The notes beneath the pieces are model-generated. The model was not told the DNA's origin, did no database searches, and saw only the letters and a program-made list of their open reading frames with translations. A program made the position numbers and the translations under genes. This document shows, piece by piece, positions 25,593 to 36,897 of a stretch of 64,000 nucleotides of DNA (within the stretch, counting starts at the first letter, position 1; each line of letters starts with the position of its first letter). Source of the DNA: an uncultured Verrucomicrobiota bacterium (GTDB taxonomy: Bacteria; Verrucomicrobiota; Verrucomicrobiia; Limisphaerales; UBA9464); NCBI GenBank assembly GCA_903939515.1, contig CAJAHH010000013.1, positions 1 through 64,000 of the forward strand. The letters are read 5' to 3'.

Positions 25593-25976
25593 ATGGATAC
25601 TCAACTGAACCAGTACCTTCCGGTGCTGATGCTGCTGTTCGTGGCTGCCAATTTCGCCGTTGGAACTTTGGCTGTGTCCGTGTTGCTCGGAAAATCAGGG
25701 CGACGGACTCAAACCAAGGACATCCCCTACGAGTGCGGAATGCTCCCTCAGGGCGAGGGCAGCGCTCGACTCAGCATTAAGTTCTATCTGGTCGCCCTGC
25801 TCTTCGTCCTGTTCGATATCGAGGTGGTCTTCATGTACCCTTGGGCCGTTACTTTTAAGGAACTGGCCCGAACGGATCTGGTACTCGGCCTCGGCGGAAT
25901 GCTCTCTTTCCTGGGAATCGTCTTTGTCGGATACATTTACGCCGTCAAAAAACGCGCGTTTGACTGGAAGAGCTGA
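25593..25976 (+). CDS. nuoA: NADH-quinone oxidoreductase subunit A, isolated
   Basis: 127 residues with three transmembrane helices and the NuoA hallmarks YECGMLPQGEGSARLSIKFYLVALLFVLFDIEVVFMYPW. NuoA is a small membrane subunit of complex I at the junction of the arms. The start ATG 25593 gives the usual N-terminus; an in-frame TTG at 25554 is upstream. nuoB normally follows at once, but here the next gene is gltB 170 bases later, so nuoA stands alone. Confidence 0.92.
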   Translation: MDTQLNQYLPVLMLLFVAANFAVGTLAVSVLLGKSGRRTQTKDIPYECGMLPQGEGSARLSIKFYLVALLFVLFDIEVVFMYPWAVTFKELARTDLVLGLGGMLSFLGIVFVGYIYAVKKRAFDWKS

Positions 25977-26147
25977 ACTCCCCGGATTCATCTCAAACCA
26001 CCGGGCAATTCTCGGCGTAATCGTCATGCGGTTCCGCCCTCGAAAGTTATTTCCCGGTCCGTTTCAAAAAATATTTTGCTCCCCACCATTTCGATTGGTT
26101 CACTTTGCTCACTTGGACCCAAACAAGGTCTCACTATTCCCCGTTGA

Positions 26148-29100
26148 ATGAACTCGTACCCGTCCGTACCGAACTCACTCTACCGGCCTGACTTCGAACA
26201 CGACGCGTGTGGCGTCGGTTTTGTGGCCAACATCAAGGGAACCCAGACTCATTCTGTGGTCCAACAAGGGCTCCAAATTCTGCGGAATCTGGACCACCGC
26301 GGCGCGTGTGGCTGCGAAGCCAATACGGGCGATGGCGCTGGCATCCTCATCCAGATGCCTCACGAGTTCTTGGCCAGCGAAACCCAGCGTGTGGGCATCA
26401 CTCTGCCTCCCCCCGGTCAGTACGGCGTGGGCATGGTGTACTTGCCCCGGGATCCGCGGCAGCGCCGCAAGCTGGAGATGGCCTTCGAGAAGATCATCCA
26501 ATCGGAAGGCCAAGACCTCTTGGGCTGGCGCACCGTACCGACCGACAACAGTTCGCTCGGCGAGACTGCAAAGTCTTCGGAACCCCATGTTCGACAGGTC
26601 TTCATCGGCAAGAACCCGGAACTCAGCGACGACCTAGCCTTCGAGCGGAAACTCTACGTCATTCGCAAGCGCTCTTACTCCGAGATTCGTTGCTCCACCA
26701 AGGACGGCGCCGGGTACTGGTACATTTGCAGCCTTTCCTGCCGCACCCTCGTGTACAAGGGAATGCTGATGACCGAACAGGTCGACAAGTACTTCCTGGA
26801 CCTCAAGAACCCGGACATGAAGTCAGGTCTGGCACTGGTCCACTCCCGCTTCAGCACCAACACGTTCCCGAGTTGGGCCCGTTCGCACCCCTACCGTTAC
26901 ATCGCCCACAACGGCGAGATCAACACGCTGCGCGGCAACATCAATTGGATGCGTGCCCGCGAGGCCTTGTTCCAATCCGATGCCTTCGGTGACGACATCC
27001 ACAAGATCCTGCCCATCGTCGACCCAGACGGCAGCGATTCAGCCATGTTCGACAACGTGCTAGAATTGCTGGTGCTGGCCGGCCGCTCCTTGCCGCATGC
27101 GATGATGATGATGATCCCAGAACCCTGGGCCAATCACGAGTCGATGAGCGACGAGAAGAAGGCGTTCTACGAGTACCACTCCTGCCTAATGGAACCGTGG
27201 GACGGCCCTGCTTGCGTGGCCTTCACCGACGGCGTCCGCATCGGAGCATCTTTGGACCGCAACGGCCTGCGCCCGTCGCGCTATTACATCACCAAAGACG
27301 ATCAGGTCATCATGGCCTCAGAGGTCGGCGTACTCGATATCGCTCCGGAGAACATCGCCCATAAGGGCCGTCTCCAACCCGGCCGCATGTTCTACATCGA
27401 TACGGCCCTAGGCCGGATCGTGGATGATGCCGAGATCAAGGAGCAAATCGCCATCGAACAACCCTATCGTCAGTGGCTTAACCAGCACTTGATCGAGTTG
27501 TCCTCGTTGCCAGACACGGAGCACCTGCCCGAGCCCGGCCACTCCACGGTTTTGCAGCGTCAGCAGGCCTTCGGTTATTCCTTCGAAGACTTGCGAATGC
27601 TGCTAGTTCCCATGGCTCGCGACGGCGTCGAAGCCATCGGATCGATGGGTACCGACACGCCCTTGGCGGTGTTGTCCAACCACTCGCAGCTGCTCTACAA
27701 CTACTTCCACCAGCTCTTCGCGCAGGTCACCAATCCTCCGATCGACTGTATTCGCGAAGAGATTGTCACCAGTGCGATTACCACCATCGGCTCCGAGAAG
27801 AACCTGCTCACCCCGTCAGCGGAGAGTTGCCACCTCATCGAGTTGAAGTCGCCGGTGCTGACTAACGAAGAACTGGCCAAGCTCAAAAGCATCAATCAGT
27901 CGGGCTACAAGTCGGTCACGCTCCCCATCCTTTACAAGGTGGATAAGGGCTCCAAAGGACTCGAGAAGGCCCTGAAAGACCTGTTCAAGGCAGCTTCCAA
28001 AGCGATTAACGACGGGGTCAATATTTTGATCCTGTCCGACCGCGGCCTCAGCGCCAAGAGCGCGGCCATCCCGGCATTGCTGGCTGTCAGCGGCCTCCAT
28101 CATCACTTGATTCGCGAAGGCGACCGGAACCGCGTCGGGCTCGTTCTCGAATCGGGCGAACCGCGTGAGGTTCACCACTTCTCGCTGCTCATCGGCTACG
28201 GGTGCGGAGCCATTAATCCGTATCTGGCCTTTGAATCGATCGACGACATGATCCATCAGGGGTTGCTGACCAACGTCGACTCCAAGACCGCCTACAAGAA
28301 CTTCGTTAAGTCCGCGGTCAAGGGCGTCATCAAGGTGGCCTCCAAGATGGGTATCTCAACCATCCAGTCCTACCGCGGCGCTCAAATCTTCGAGGCGGTC
28401 GGCATCAACGAGGCCGTTGTGGATCGCTACTTCACCTGGACACCGACCCGCGTGGAAGGTGTCGGTATGGAGGAGATCGCCCGCGACATCGAAATCCGTC
28501 ACCGAACCGCCTTCCCCGACCGAAAGTCGCAGAACCCCACGCTCGATGTCGGTGGCCGGTATCAGTGGCGTCGCGATGGCGAGTACCACCTGTTCAATCC
28601 CGATACGGTGCACAAGCTGCAAAAAGCGGTGCGCAACGGAGATTTCAAGGCTTTTCAAGACTACTCCAAGTCGGTCAATGACCAGTTCAAGCATTGGGCC
28701 ACACTGCGGGGACTCCTCGACTTCAAGTCGTCGAGCCCGATCCCCATCGAAGAGGTGGAATCGGTCGAGTCCATCGTGAAGCGGTTTAAGACCGGCGCGA
28801 TGAGCTATGGATCCATCTCCCAGGAGGCCCATGAGACATTGGCTATCGCCATGAACCGCCTAGGCGGCAAATCCAACACCGGCGAGGGCGGCGAAGATCC
28901 GGAACGTTTTATTCCCCTGCCCAACGGCGACTCCAAGAATTCCGCCATCAAGCAGGTGGCTTCGGGACGCTTTGGTGTGACCAGCCAATATTTGGTCAAT
29001 GCCCAAGAACTCCAGATCAAGATGGCTCAGGGTGCCAAGCCCGGTGAGGGCGGCCAGTTGCCCGGCACCAAGGTGTACCCTTGGGTGGCCAAGACCCGTC

Positions 29101-30737
29101 ACTCGACCCCGGGTGTCGGTCTGATTTCCCCGCCGCCGCACCACGACATCTATTCCATCGAGGATCTCGCCGAACTCATCCACGATTTGAAGAACGCCAA
29201 CATCCACGCCCGAATCAGCGTCAAGCTGGTGTCCGAGGTGGGCGTCGGCACCATCGCCGCCGGCGTGGCTAAGGCGCATGCCGACGTGGTACTTATCTCG
29301 GGTTACGATGGCGGCACGGGTGCTTCACCCCAGACCTCCACCAAGCACGCGGGCATTCCTTGGGAACTCGGCTTGGCCGAAACTCACCAGACCCTAGTGC
29401 TCAACAACTTGCGCTCGCGCATCGTGGTCGAGACCGACGGCCAACTGAAAACCGGCCGCGACGTAGTCATCGCCGCGCTGCTGGGTGCCGAGGAGTTCGG
29501 ATTTGCGACCGCGCCCCTGGTGTCACTGGGCTGCATCATGATGCGCGTGTGTCACCTGAACACGTGTCCTGTGGGCGTCGCCACTCAAGACCCTGAACTG
29601 CGCAAGCGCTTCACCGGCGAACCGGAGCATGCGATCAACTTCATGCGCTTCATTGCTCAAGAAGTTCGCGAGATCATGGCGCAACTCGGTTTCCGCTCCA
29701 TCACCGAGATGGTGGGCCGCACCGACCGGCTCGAGCCCCGTAAGGCCATCGAGCACTGGAAGGCCAAGGGGGTCGACTTCAGCAAGATCCTCTATCAGCC
29801 GGAGGCCGGGCCCGAAGTTGGACGTTACTGCCAGATGATCCAAGATCACGGCATCGACAAATCGCTGGATATCACCCAGCTCCTTCCGTTGTGCCTACCC
29901 GCCATCGAGCGAGGAGAGAAGGTCAAAGCGACCCTTCCCATTCGCAACGTCAACCGCGTGGCTGGAACCATCACTGGCAGCGAGCTGACCCGCCAACGCG
30001 GTGCGGCCGGACTGCCCGAAGACACTATCCAGATTACCTTCCAAGGCAGTGCTGGTCAGAGTTTCGGTGCGTTCATGCCCAAGGGCATGTCCTTCACGCT
30101 CGAGGGCGATGCCAACGACTACTTCGGCAAGGGCCTGAGCGGCGGCAAACTGATCTTGTATCCGCCGGCGGCCAGCACCTTTGCGCCAGAAGAGAACATG
30201 ATCGTCGGCAACGTTGCGTTGTATGGCGCGACCCAGGGTGAGGTTTTCATCCGAGGCATGGCGGGTGAGCGATTTGGCGTCCGCAATTCCGGCGTCAAGG
30301 CCGTCGTCGAAGCCGTGGGTGACCATGGCTGCGAGTACATGACCGGCGGAACGGTGGTCATCCTCGGTCCGACGGGCCGCAATTTCGCTGCGGGTATGTC
30401 CGGTGGCGTGGCCTATATCTATGATGAGGTCGGAGACTTCGCCTCCAAGTGCAACACGCAAATGGTCGCCTTGGAGAAGCTAGAAGAGTCCGACAACGCA
30501 GTGCTCCAAGAGATGATCCAAAACCATGCGATCAACACCAAGAGCACCCGGGCCTCCTCCATCCTGAGGGATTGGAGCACCACTCAACCGAAGTTCATCA
30601 AGGTGATGCCCCGCGACTACAAGCGCGTGCTCACAGCGCTACTCAAAGCCCAGGCCGATGGTCTCACGGGCGATGACGCGCTGAATGCCGCCTTCGAAGC
30701 CAACTCCAAAGACGTCTCCCGATCCGGTGGGGGCTAA
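26148..30737 (+). CDS. gltB: Glutamate synthase large subunit
   Basis: 1529 residues, full length for the family. The class II glutaminase nucleophile Cys is in [11 protein letters not shown] after a short propeptide. The central domain and FMN-binding synthase domain follow ([24 protein letters not shown]), then the [3Fe-4S] cysteines ([16 protein letters not shown]) and the C-terminal beta-helix domain ([12 protein letters not shown]). It converts glutamine and 2-oxoglutarate to two glutamates, with electrons from the small subunit. It is followed by gltD after 66 bases, and the pair is probably one operon ended by a hairpin near 32314. Confidence 0.97.
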   Translation: MNSYPSVPNSLYRPDFEHDACGVGFVANIKGTQTHSVVQQGLQILRNLDHRGACGCEANTGDGAGILIQMPHEFLASETQRVGITLPPPGQYGVGMVYLPRDPRQRRKLEMAFEKIIQSEGQDLLGWRTVPTDNSSLGETAKSSEPHVRQVFIGKNPELSDDLAFERKLYVIRKRSYSEIRCSTKDGAGYWYICSLSCRTLVYKGMLMTEQVDKYFLDLKNPDMKSGLALVHSRFSTNTFPSWARSHPYRYIAHNGEINTLRGNINWMRAREALFQSDAFGDDIHKILPIVDPDGSDSAMFDNVLELLVLAGRSLPHAMMMMIPEPWANHESMSDEKKAFYEYHSCLMEPWDGPACVAFTDGVRIGASLDRNGLRPSRYYITKDDQVIMASEVGVLDIAPENIAHKGRLQPGRMFYIDTALGRIVDDAEIKEQIAIEQPYRQWLNQHLIELSSLPDTEHLPEPGHSTVLQRQQAFGYSFEDLRMLLVPMARDGVEAIGSMGTDTPLAVLSNHSQLLYNYFHQLFAQVTNPPIDCIREEIVTSAITTIGSEKNLLTPSAESCHLIELKSPVLTNEELAKLKSINQSGYKSVTLPILYKVDKGSKGLEKALKDLFKAASKAINDGVNILILSDRGLSAKSAAIPALLAVSGLHHHLIREGDRNRVGLVLESGEPREVHHFSLLIGYGCGAINPYLAFESIDDMIHQGLLTNVDSKTAYKNFVKSAVKGVIKVASKMGISTIQSYRGAQIFEAVGINEAVVDRYFTWTPTRVEGVGMEEIARDIEIRHRTAFPDRKSQNPTLDVGGRYQWRRDGEYHLFNPDTVHKLQKAVRNGDFKAFQDYSKSVNDQFKHWATLRGLLDFKSSSPIPIEEVESVESIVKRFKTGAMSYGSISQEAHETLAIAMNRLGGKSNTGEGGEDPERFIPLPNGDSKNSAIKQVASGRFGVTSQYLVNAQELQIKMAQGAKPGEGGQLPGTKVYPWVAKTRHSTPGVGLISPPPHHDIYSIEDLAELIHDLKNANIHARISVKLVSEVGVGTIAAGVAKAHADVVLISGYDGGTGASPQTSTKHAGIPWELGLAETHQTLVLNNLRSRIVVETDGQLKTGRDVVIAALLGAEEFGFATAPLVSLGCIMMRVCHLNTCPVGVATQDPELRKRFTGEPEHAINFMRFIAQEVREIMAQLGFRSITEMVGRTDRLEPRKAIEHWKAKGVDFSKILYQPEAGPEVGRYCQMIQDHGIDKSLDITQLLPLCLPAIERGEKVKATLPIRNVNRVAGTITGSELTRQRGAAGLPEDTIQITFQGSAGQSFGAFMPKGMSFTLEGDANDYFGKGLSGGKLILYPPAASTFAPEENMIVGNVALYGATQGEVFIRGMAGERFGVRNSGVKAVVEAVGDHGCEYMTGGTVVILGPTGRNFAAGMSGGVAYIYDEVGDFASKCNTQMVALEKLEESDNAVLQEMIQNHAINTKSTRASSILRDWSTTQPKFIKVMPRDYKRVLTALLKAQADGLTGDDALNAAFEANSKDVSRSGGG

Positions 30738-30803
30738 GATCCAAGCGCGACACAGAACCCCGCAAATTGTCACGAGACCAAGTCCTTCAAACGACATAGA
30801 GAT

Positions 30804-32282
30804 ATGGGAAAACCCACAGGATTCCTAGAATACGCCCGCGCGCTTCCTCTCGACCGTAGCGCCCTGAAACGCATCAAAGACTGGAATGAGTTCCATGAAC
30901 ACATGGACGACCAGAGCCTGCGCCAGCAAGGAGCCCGATGCATGGATTGCGGCGTGCCCTTCTGCCACAACGGTTCGCTGATCAGCGGCATGGCCAGCGG
31001 ATGCCCTATCAACAACTTGATCCCCGAGTGGAACGATCTCGTGTACCGGGGGCTATGGAAAGAAGCGCTGGACCGTCTGCACAAGACCAACAACTTCCCG
31101 GAATTCACCGGCCGAGTCTGCCCGGCACCCTGCGAAGGTTCTTGCGTCCTCGGCATCAATGCGCCGCCGGTGACCATTAAGAACATCGAGTGCACCATCA
31201 TCGACCACGCCTGGGAAAAGGGCTGGGTCAAGCCGCAGCCGCCCAAGAAGCGCACCGGCAAGAAGGTGGCCGTCATCGGTTCAGGCCCTGCGGGACTCTC
31301 CGCCGCGGCCCAGCTCAACAAGGCGGGCCATTACGTCACGGTGTTTGAGCGTGCTGACCGTCCCGGCGGCTTGCTCATGTACGGCATCCCGAACATGAAG
31401 CTCGACAAGCAGAAGGTCGTGCTGCGCCGCATCAAGCAAATGGAGCGCGAGGGTATCGCCTTCCGCTGCAACAGCGAGGTCGGTCGCGACATTACATCGG
31501 CCCAACTGGTCGAAGATTTCGACGCCGTGGTGCTGTGCACCGGTGCCACCAAGCCGCGAGATTTGCCGATCGAAGGCCGGCAATCCAAGGGTGTCCACTT
31601 CGCCATGGAGTTCCTCCACGGCAACACCAAGTCCCTGCTCGACAAGGCTCAGCCTCCGATCTCTGCGGCCGGCAAGGACGTCATCATTATCGGTGGTGGC
31701 GACACCGGCACTGACTGCGTGGGCACGTCCATGCGTCACGGCTGCAAGAGCCTGATCCAGGTTGAAATCCTGCCCAAGCCGCCCACCGAGCGCGCCAAAG
31801 ACAATCCGTGGCCAGAATGGCCCAAGACCTACAAGATGGACTACGGTCAGGAAGAGGCTGCCGCTGCGTACGGCTCCGATCCGCGGGTCTACCTGACGAC
31901 CGCTAAGAAGTTTCTCACCGACGATCAGGGCAACGTGTCCGGTGTGCATCTGGTAGAGATCCGCTGGGAGCGCAACGATAAGGGCCAATTCACCCCCGTG
32001 GATGTGCCTGGCACCGATCGAGTGGTTCCGGCCCAGCTCGTTCTCTTAGCCATGGGCTTTGTCGGGCCTGAGCAGCCGTTGCTCGAGTCCCTGGGCCTGG
32101 AACGGGACCCGCGTTCCAACATCAAGGCCGAGCATGGCAACTTCGCCACCAGCATCCCCAAGGTGTTCGCCGCCGGTGACTGTCGCCGGGGCCAAAGCCT
32201 TGTGGTTTGGGCCTTCAATGAAGGCCGCGGGGCAGCCCGTGAATGCGACCGTTATCTGATGGGTTCCACCTCATTGCCCTGA
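30804..32282 (+). CDS. gltD: Glutamate synthase small subunit
   Basis: 492 residues. The N-terminal [4Fe-4S] cysteine sets are present ([32 protein letters not shown]). The FAD-binding motif [12 protein letters not shown] and the NAD(P)H-binding motif [11 protein letters not shown] follow. The protein oxidises NADPH and feeds electrons to GltB. The length and motif order are standard. It is co-directional with gltB. Confidence 0.97.
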   Translation: MGKPTGFLEYARALPLDRSALKRIKDWNEFHEHMDDQSLRQQGARCMDCGVPFCHNGSLISGMASGCPINNLIPEWNDLVYRGLWKEALDRLHKTNNFPEFTGRVCPAPCEGSCVLGINAPPVTIKNIECTIIDHAWEKGWVKPQPPKKRTGKKVAVIGSGPAGLSAAAQLNKAGHYVTVFERADRPGGLLMYGIPNMKLDKQKVVLRRIKQMEREGIAFRCNSEVGRDITSAQLVEDFDAVVLCTGATKPRDLPIEGRQSKGVHFAMEFLHGNTKSLLDKAQPPISAAGKDVIIIGGGDTGTDCVGTSMRHGCKSLIQVEILPKPPTERAKDNPWPEWPKTYKMDYGQEEAAAAYGSDPRVYLTTAKKFLTDDQGNVSGVHLVEIRWERNDKGQFTPVDVPGTDRVVPAQLVLLAMGFVGPEQPLLESLGLERDPRSNIKAEHGNFATSIPKVFAAGDCRRGQSLVVWAFNEGRGAARECDRYLMGSTSLP

Positions 32283-32313
32283 TCGCCGGAACTTTTTTCC
32301 TGCATCCAACATC

Positions 32314-32344
32314 GGAAGGCGAAGAGACTCCCTCTTCGCCTTCC
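32314..32344 (+). terminator. Hairpin after gltD
   Basis: A perfect 13-base stem (GGAAGGCGAAGAG at 32314-32326, its complement at 32332-32344) with a five-base loop. The T run behind it is weak (TGCGTT), so termination strength is uncertain, but the position between gltD and the next gene fits. Confidence 0.6.
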
Positions 32345-32393
32345 TGCGTTCGATCCTTCCGCTTCCAGCCAAACCTCTCCTCCTCCACCTGCC

Positions 32394-32618
32394 ATGCCCA
32401 AAGAAGATGCCATCCACGTCCCGGCCCAGGTCCTAAGTCCGCTGGGAGTCGCCGCCTATCGCATGCGCCTGAGCAACGGCTATGAACTGGTGGCCCATGT
32501 CACCCGCAAGCTCCAACCGGTGATCGGTGCGATCCAACCCGGCGACACCGTGGAACTCGAACTATCTCCATTCGATCTGTCTCGAGGACGCATCATCGGC
32601 CGCTGCGTCACGCCCTAA
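32394..32618 (+). CDS. infA: Translation initiation factor IF-1-like protein
   Basis: 74 residues, the IF-1 length, forming one S1/OB fold: KEDAIHVPAQVL, NGYELVAHVTRKL, IQPGDTVELELSPFDLSRGRIIGRC. The SPFDLSRGRI end matches the TPYDLSKGRI of IF-1. IF-1 binds the ribosomal A site during initiation. It is diverged from the classical sequence (TRKLQPVIGAIQPGD replaces the usual KMRKNYIRILTGD), so it may be a second copy rather than the main factor. It stands apart from any ribosomal protein cluster. Confidence 0.8.
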   Translation: MPKEDAIHVPAQVLSPLGVAAYRMRLSNGYELVAHVTRKLQPVIGAIQPGDTVELELSPFDLSRGRIIGRCVTP

Positions 32619-32691
32619 GCCCTGCCCCGGAAATTCTCCCGACAATGCTCTCGGGATTGCCCGAATCCGCAGATCGGAGCAGCCTGAGGTC

Positions 32692-34602
32692 ATGTTCCCT
32701 CCGGCCCGCACCGCCTTGTCGCTGCTGCTGTCGTCGCTGCTGTCGTCGTCCCTATTGCCTGCGATCCTCGAAGGTCAAACCGCTAGCCGGGCCAACGAAT
32801 CCGGGGCAGCCCGATTGAAGGTAGACCTGTTGGGTGTCTTCGCCCATCCCGACGACGAAACCGGTGTGGCGGCCACCATCGCCTCGCTGAGCCATGGTTC
32901 TGGTCGTTCCATTGCCCATGTCTACTGCACTCGGGGCGAAGGAGGAGGCAACATGGTGGGAACCCAGTCGGGACCGGCTCTGGGAATCCTGCGCGAGATC
33001 GAGCTGCGGGATGCCCTTCGGGGCCTGGGGGTGCAGCAAGTGCATTTCCTCGATAAGGCCGACTTCGCCTACACCGAAAGTCTCGGTGTCACCCTAGAGC
33101 GATGGAACCACTCGGACACCCTCGGCCGCTTAGTTCGGGTTATCCGCACCCTGAGACCGGAGGTGGTGGTCACTATGAACCCCGCCCCGTCGCCCGGGCA
33201 GCACGGCAACCATCAAGCTGCCGGATGGCTAGCCACCGAGGCCTTCGAGGCCGCGGCGGATCCCAACCAATTTCCCGACCACCTGCGCCTGGAAGGCCTG
33301 TCCCCATGGCGACCGCGGAAGCTTTTCTATTCCGGGGCCGCCGCCAATCCGGGGCAGGCTTTGTCGATCGCGCTCACTCAGCCCCTACCCGACGGACGCC
33401 TGCCGGTGATCGTTGCCGCCGAGGCTCTGTCCAACCACCGATCTCAGGCCTTTGGTTCCATTGCGCAATCGACGTGGTTTCGTCGTACCACCAACCAATG
33501 GTTCACCCCGGTTTGCAGCGTCCTGCCCATCCACCCGACCGAAACGGATCTCTTCCAAGGGCTTCCCCTCCCCGAGGCTTTAAGAGCCTGTCCCCCGCGT
33601 TGGGATGGGTTTCCAGTGCCGGAGACTATCGAAGACCCTGACCTGTTTTTCGTCCCGAGACCCGCTGTGGCTCGGTACCGGGAGTTTGTTCGCGTCCACC
33701 GGATCGCCCATGCAGCCCAGTCCTTTCAGGCCGATGTCTCCGTCGTCGCCGGCCAAGAAACGAGCCTGTCCCTTTTCCGGGGCCGTTCTTTGGCCAAGGG
33801 AACGGTGCAGTTCCAAACTCCACCGGGCTGGTCGGCGCGAGTGATATCGGGAGGTCGAGTGGGCATCACGGCCCCGACGACTGCCCGTGAAGACGTCACG
33901 CTGCTGGCGTGGGTCGGCGACCACCGGGCTTCGGTCCGCCTGCACCCAGTGCCATTCCTGAAGGTCCCTCGGATCGCCTCGCTCCCCTGGAATCACCACG
34001 GCGAGGACTCAGCCTGGATGGCCTTGCCCGCCACCACCATCGGGCCCGAGCTATCCTGGCAGGGCCGCTCCGACGGTGCTTCAGACTGCAGCGGTCAATT
34101 CCGATTGGGACATGACGGGAAGCACCTCTGGGTGGAAATCCAAATCCGAGATGACCATGTGGTTTCCAACATCGAAACCAATGACATCAAGGGGCACTGG
34201 CGAAGCGATTCGGTGGAGCTGTGTGTGGACCCGTCGGCCGGCGCCGAGCACACGCTGGGCTGCTGGAAAGCAGGCATCTTCCCCTTCGACCGGAGCGGTC
34301 AGGTGCGGGGTGCCCGCGATGCCGACGCCGATCCAGGGCCTCTGGAAACCCATTCTCTGGGCACCCGCCTGCTTTCGTGGCGCACTGCCGCTGGCTACAC
34401 CCTCCGTGCGCTCATCCCCTTGCGGGAGTTGGGATTGAAAGGCAAGTCCGGCTCCGGTGCTGGGTTCAATGTGTTGATCTATGACGGCGACAAGGTCGAT
34501 GCCCAGCCAGGAGAAAACATCAATCGCACCCGACTGGCTTGGTCCCCGCGACCTGGCGTCCAGGGACGACCGGAAGATTGGGGACGGATCGTCCTAGAGT
34601 AG
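32692..34602 (+). CDS. PIG-L/LmbE-type deacetylase with C-terminal carbohydrate-binding-like domain
   Basis: 636 residues: a signal peptide (LSLLLSSLLSSSLLPAI), then a GlcNAc-PI de-N-acetylase domain with the metal motif AHPDDE and the distal HGNHQAAGW histidines (about 40-250). A middle beta-rich region follows. The C-terminal domain (about 440-636; LGHDGKHLWVEIQIRDDHV, SDSVELCVDP) resembles family 9 carbohydrate-binding modules. PIG-L enzymes are zinc hydrolases removing acetyl groups from amino sugars. ATG 32692 has a GAGG five bases upstream. The domain pair suggests an extracytoplasmic enzyme acting on a polysaccharide. Confidence 0.85.
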   Translation: MFPPARTALSLLLSSLLSSSLLPAILEGQTASRANESGAARLKVDLLGVFAHPDDETGVAATIASLSHGSGRSIAHVYCTRGEGGGNMVGTQSGPALGILREIELRDALRGLGVQQVHFLDKADFAYTESLGVTLERWNHSDTLGRLVRVIRTLRPEVVVTMNPAPSPGQHGNHQAAGWLATEAFEAAADPNQFPDHLRLEGLSPWRPRKLFYSGAAANPGQALSIALTQPLPDGRLPVIVAAEALSNHRSQAFGSIAQSTWFRRTTNQWFTPVCSVLPIHPTETDLFQGLPLPEALRACPPRWDGFPVPETIEDPDLFFVPRPAVARYREFVRVHRIAHAAQSFQADVSVVAGQETSLSLFRGRSLAKGTVQFQTPPGWSARVISGGRVGITAPTTAREDVTLLAWVGDHRASVRLHPVPFLKVPRIASLPWNHHGEDSAWMALPATTIGPELSWQGRSDGASDCSGQFRLGHDGKHLWVEIQIRDDHVVSNIETNDIKGHWRSDSVELCVDPSAGAEHTLGCWKAGIFPFDRSGQVRGARDADADPGPLETHSLGTRLLSWRTAAGYTLRALIPLRELGLKGKSGSGAGFNVLIYDGDKVDAQPGENINRTRLAWSPRPGVQGRPEDWGRIVLE

Positions 34603-34674
34603 CCGCCAACGGACCCGTGCCCGACACACCCAAGTCCAACGGACCGGTTGATCACCGCCCCAACTTGAACCACT

Positions 34675-36006
34675 GTGTGGCTCATGCTTCCCGAGTACGT
34701 TGAACGCGTCGTCAACCTCCTGGATCCCACGCTGAACCGTCTGCGCAACGTTTCGCAGGCCGAGGCTGTTGAACGGGTCTTCAGCGGTGATGCAGCCCGT
34801 GTGGCAGAGATCGACGGTTCCTTCGCTCTCCTAGCCCGCGACGGCAAGACAGTGCGCATGGCTCGCTCCCTCGATCGCCCCATGCGTTACTTCTTGGCCA
34901 AACGCGCCGAGGGTCCGGCCCTCATCGTGGCCGACCGCATGGATAGCATCCACGCCCAACTAGAGCTCGAGGGTTTGGCCGACCAGTTTCATCCGAGCTA
35001 CACACGCATGGTACCCGCGCACTACGTGGTGGAAATTCAGCTCATCGGCTGCCCGGATCCGGATCCGGTCTACACCCGCTACTTCAACCCCCTACCCAAT
35101 TCACTGCCGGCTGACCTCGACACCATCGGCCACCAATACATCGGGGCTCTGGCCGACGAAATCGGCAAGCAACTCGGCTCCATCGATCCGAAGGAACCCA
35201 TCGGGGTCGCCTTCTCCGGCGGGGTCGACAGCGGTGCGGTCTTCTTGGCCACCTACTTCCAGATGCAACGGTTGGGCATGAGCCTCTCGCGCCTCAAAGC
35301 CTTCACCCTTCACCTGGGCGATGGACCCGATTTAGCTCAGGCCCGAGCGTTCCTGGAGCCACTCGGACTCGGGCTCTTTCTGGAAGAGATTTCCGGAGAT
35401 CCGCGAACTTTGAATCCGTCGGAAACCCTGCGGGTGCTGGAAGATTACAAACCACTCGACGTGGAATGCGGCACCATGGCTCTGGCCCTTTGCCGTGGAA
35501 TTCGTGAGCGGCATCCGGACTGGAAACACCTTTTCGACGGGGACGGTGGTGATGAGAATCTCAAGGACTACCCGATCGAAGAGAACCCCGAGCTAACCAT
35601 CCGCTCGGTGGTCCACAACCTGATGCTCTACCACGAAGGCTGGGGCGTAGGGCGCATCAAGCACTCGCTCACCTACAGCGGCGGTCTCAGCCGCGGCTAC
35701 GTCCGAACCTACGCACCCGCCCGAAGGCACGGATTCGAGGGCTACAGCCCACTCATGAGCCGCGCCGTCATGGCCGTCAGTGAAGCCATTCCATTCATCG
35801 AACTCACCCGCTACGACGTCCCGACGCTGTACTCTCTCAAAGGTGAAGTGGTGCGGCGCGGCATCCAGTCGGTATTCGGCGTGAATATGCCCATTTTTGA
35901 AAAGCGACGCTTCCAGCACGGGGCTATTTCAAAGGAAACCCTCCGGCAACAATTCCCAGCTCAAGAGGCCCGCTATCGCCGAGAATTCATGGCCTTGTAT
36001 TCCTAA
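34675..36006 (+). CDS. Asparagine-synthetase-like ATP-pyrophosphatase without glutaminase nucleophile
   Basis: 443 residues. The C-terminal AsnB-type synthetase domain is well preserved: the ATP-binding SGGVDSGA at 181-186 and GDGGDENLKDYP near 285-295, equivalent to the GEGSDE loop. The N-terminal part (about 45-120; IDGSFALLARDGKTVRMARS) matches only the end of the class II glutaminase domain. The Cys at position 2 and the first strands are missing, so glutamine cannot be used by this chain. It may use ammonia or another amine, like beta-lactam synthetase relatives, or have a separate partner. The start is GTG 34675 or ATG 34684. The substrate is not known. Confidence 0.75.
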   Translation: MWLMLPEYVERVVNLLDPTLNRLRNVSQAEAVERVFSGDAARVAEIDGSFALLARDGKTVRMARSLDRPMRYFLAKRAEGPALIVADRMDSIHAQLELEGLADQFHPSYTRMVPAHYVVEIQLIGCPDPDPVYTRYFNPLPNSLPADLDTIGHQYIGALADEIGKQLGSIDPKEPIGVAFSGGVDSGAVFLATYFQMQRLGMSLSRLKAFTLHLGDGPDLAQARAFLEPLGLGLFLEEISGDPRTLNPSETLRVLEDYKPLDVECGTMALALCRGIRERHPDWKHLFDGDGGDENLKDYPIEENPELTIRSVVHNLMLYHEGWGVGRIKHSLTYSGGLSRGYVRTYAPARRHGFEGYSPLMSRAVMAVSEAIPFIELTRYDVPTLYSLKGEVVRRGIQSVFGVNMPIFEKRRFQHGAISKETLRQQFPAQEARYRREFMALYS

Positions 36007-36144
36007 GCTGCACAAACAAGGGACACCCAGAACGGGGCAAGACCACGAAACTCATTAGAATCGTTATCCAGCAAAACCCTTCGATTTCAGGAGACATCAC
36101 GAGTTCCCCAGAGGGTTCTCTTCTCCGGATACTGGCAATCTCAC

Positions 36145-36897
36145 TCACTCGACCAACGGCGGCAATTCCGAAGCCTGTTGAGATCTATCCTGGGTCAGAC
36201 TCAGGAGTTTTCTCTCGGCCTGAGAACGATTGTGAACCCCCAATTTAACGTATATCCGCCGAATGTAGGTCCGAACAGTCGCATAAGTCAGTCCCATGGC
36301 TTCGGAAACATGCTTCACCGAGTCGCCGGTGGCGGCCATCTGCCGCATCAACTCGTTCTCCTTGGCAGTTAACTCCGGCAGGTCTTGAAATTTCGGTTGC
36401 TCACGCGCCCCGTGGAATCGCCAGACTTCGAGCAGGCGACGGGCAATCTGGGCATTCAGCGGTGATCCGCCGCCGGCAGCCAGGTTGATCCCTTCAACGA
36501 TCGACCGCCAACCCGAGCGCTTGAGCATGTATCCCACGGCACCGCTGCTCAGTGCTTCACGAATGGTGGCATCGTCCTCGAAAACAGTGAGGATGATAAA
36601 CGCACTCTGAGTCATCGTTGGACTCAACGCCCGAAGCACATCGATGCCCGTGCCATCGGGAAGCCCCAGGTCCAGCAGGATGATGTTCGGTTGCCAGAGT
36701 GGCAGTCGTTTTACTGCATCTTGAACAGTTCGAACTCCGCCCTGGAACTCGAACTCCGGCTGGTTCTCTAGGCATGCGGCGAGCATTTCACCAAAGCCAG
36801 TGGAATCCTCCACCATAGCCACCTTGATCCGGGGCTTGTTCCAGAGCATTTCGGGAGGCTCCGAACTCGTTGCTGGCTCAATCTTAAAGTCTTTCAT
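36145..36897 (-). CDS. NarL/FixJ-family response regulator
   Basis: 250 residues: a receiver domain with the acidic pair (MVEDS) and phospho-Asp in LLDLGLPDG, Thr in FIILTVFED, Lys in YMLKRSG; then a LuxR-type helix-turn-helix (LTAKENELMRQMAATGDSVKHVSEAMGLTYATVRTYIRRIYVKLGV). The N-terminal 25 residues are an extension. The start ATG overlaps the histidine kinase stop as ATGA, so kinase and regulator are made together. The target genes are unknown. Confidence 0.92.
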   Translation of the reverse strand: MKDFKIEPATSSEPPEMLWNKPRIKVAMVEDSTGFGEMLAACLENQPEFEFQGGVRTVQDAVKRLPLWQPNIILLDLGLPDGTGIDVLRALSPTMTQSAFIILTVFEDDATIREALSSGAVGYMLKRSGWRSIVEGINLAAGGGSPLNAQIARRLLEVWRFHGAREQPKFQDLPELTAKENELMRQMAATGDSVKHVSEAMGLTYATVRTYIRRIYVKLGVHNRSQAERKLLSLTQDRSQQASELPPLVE

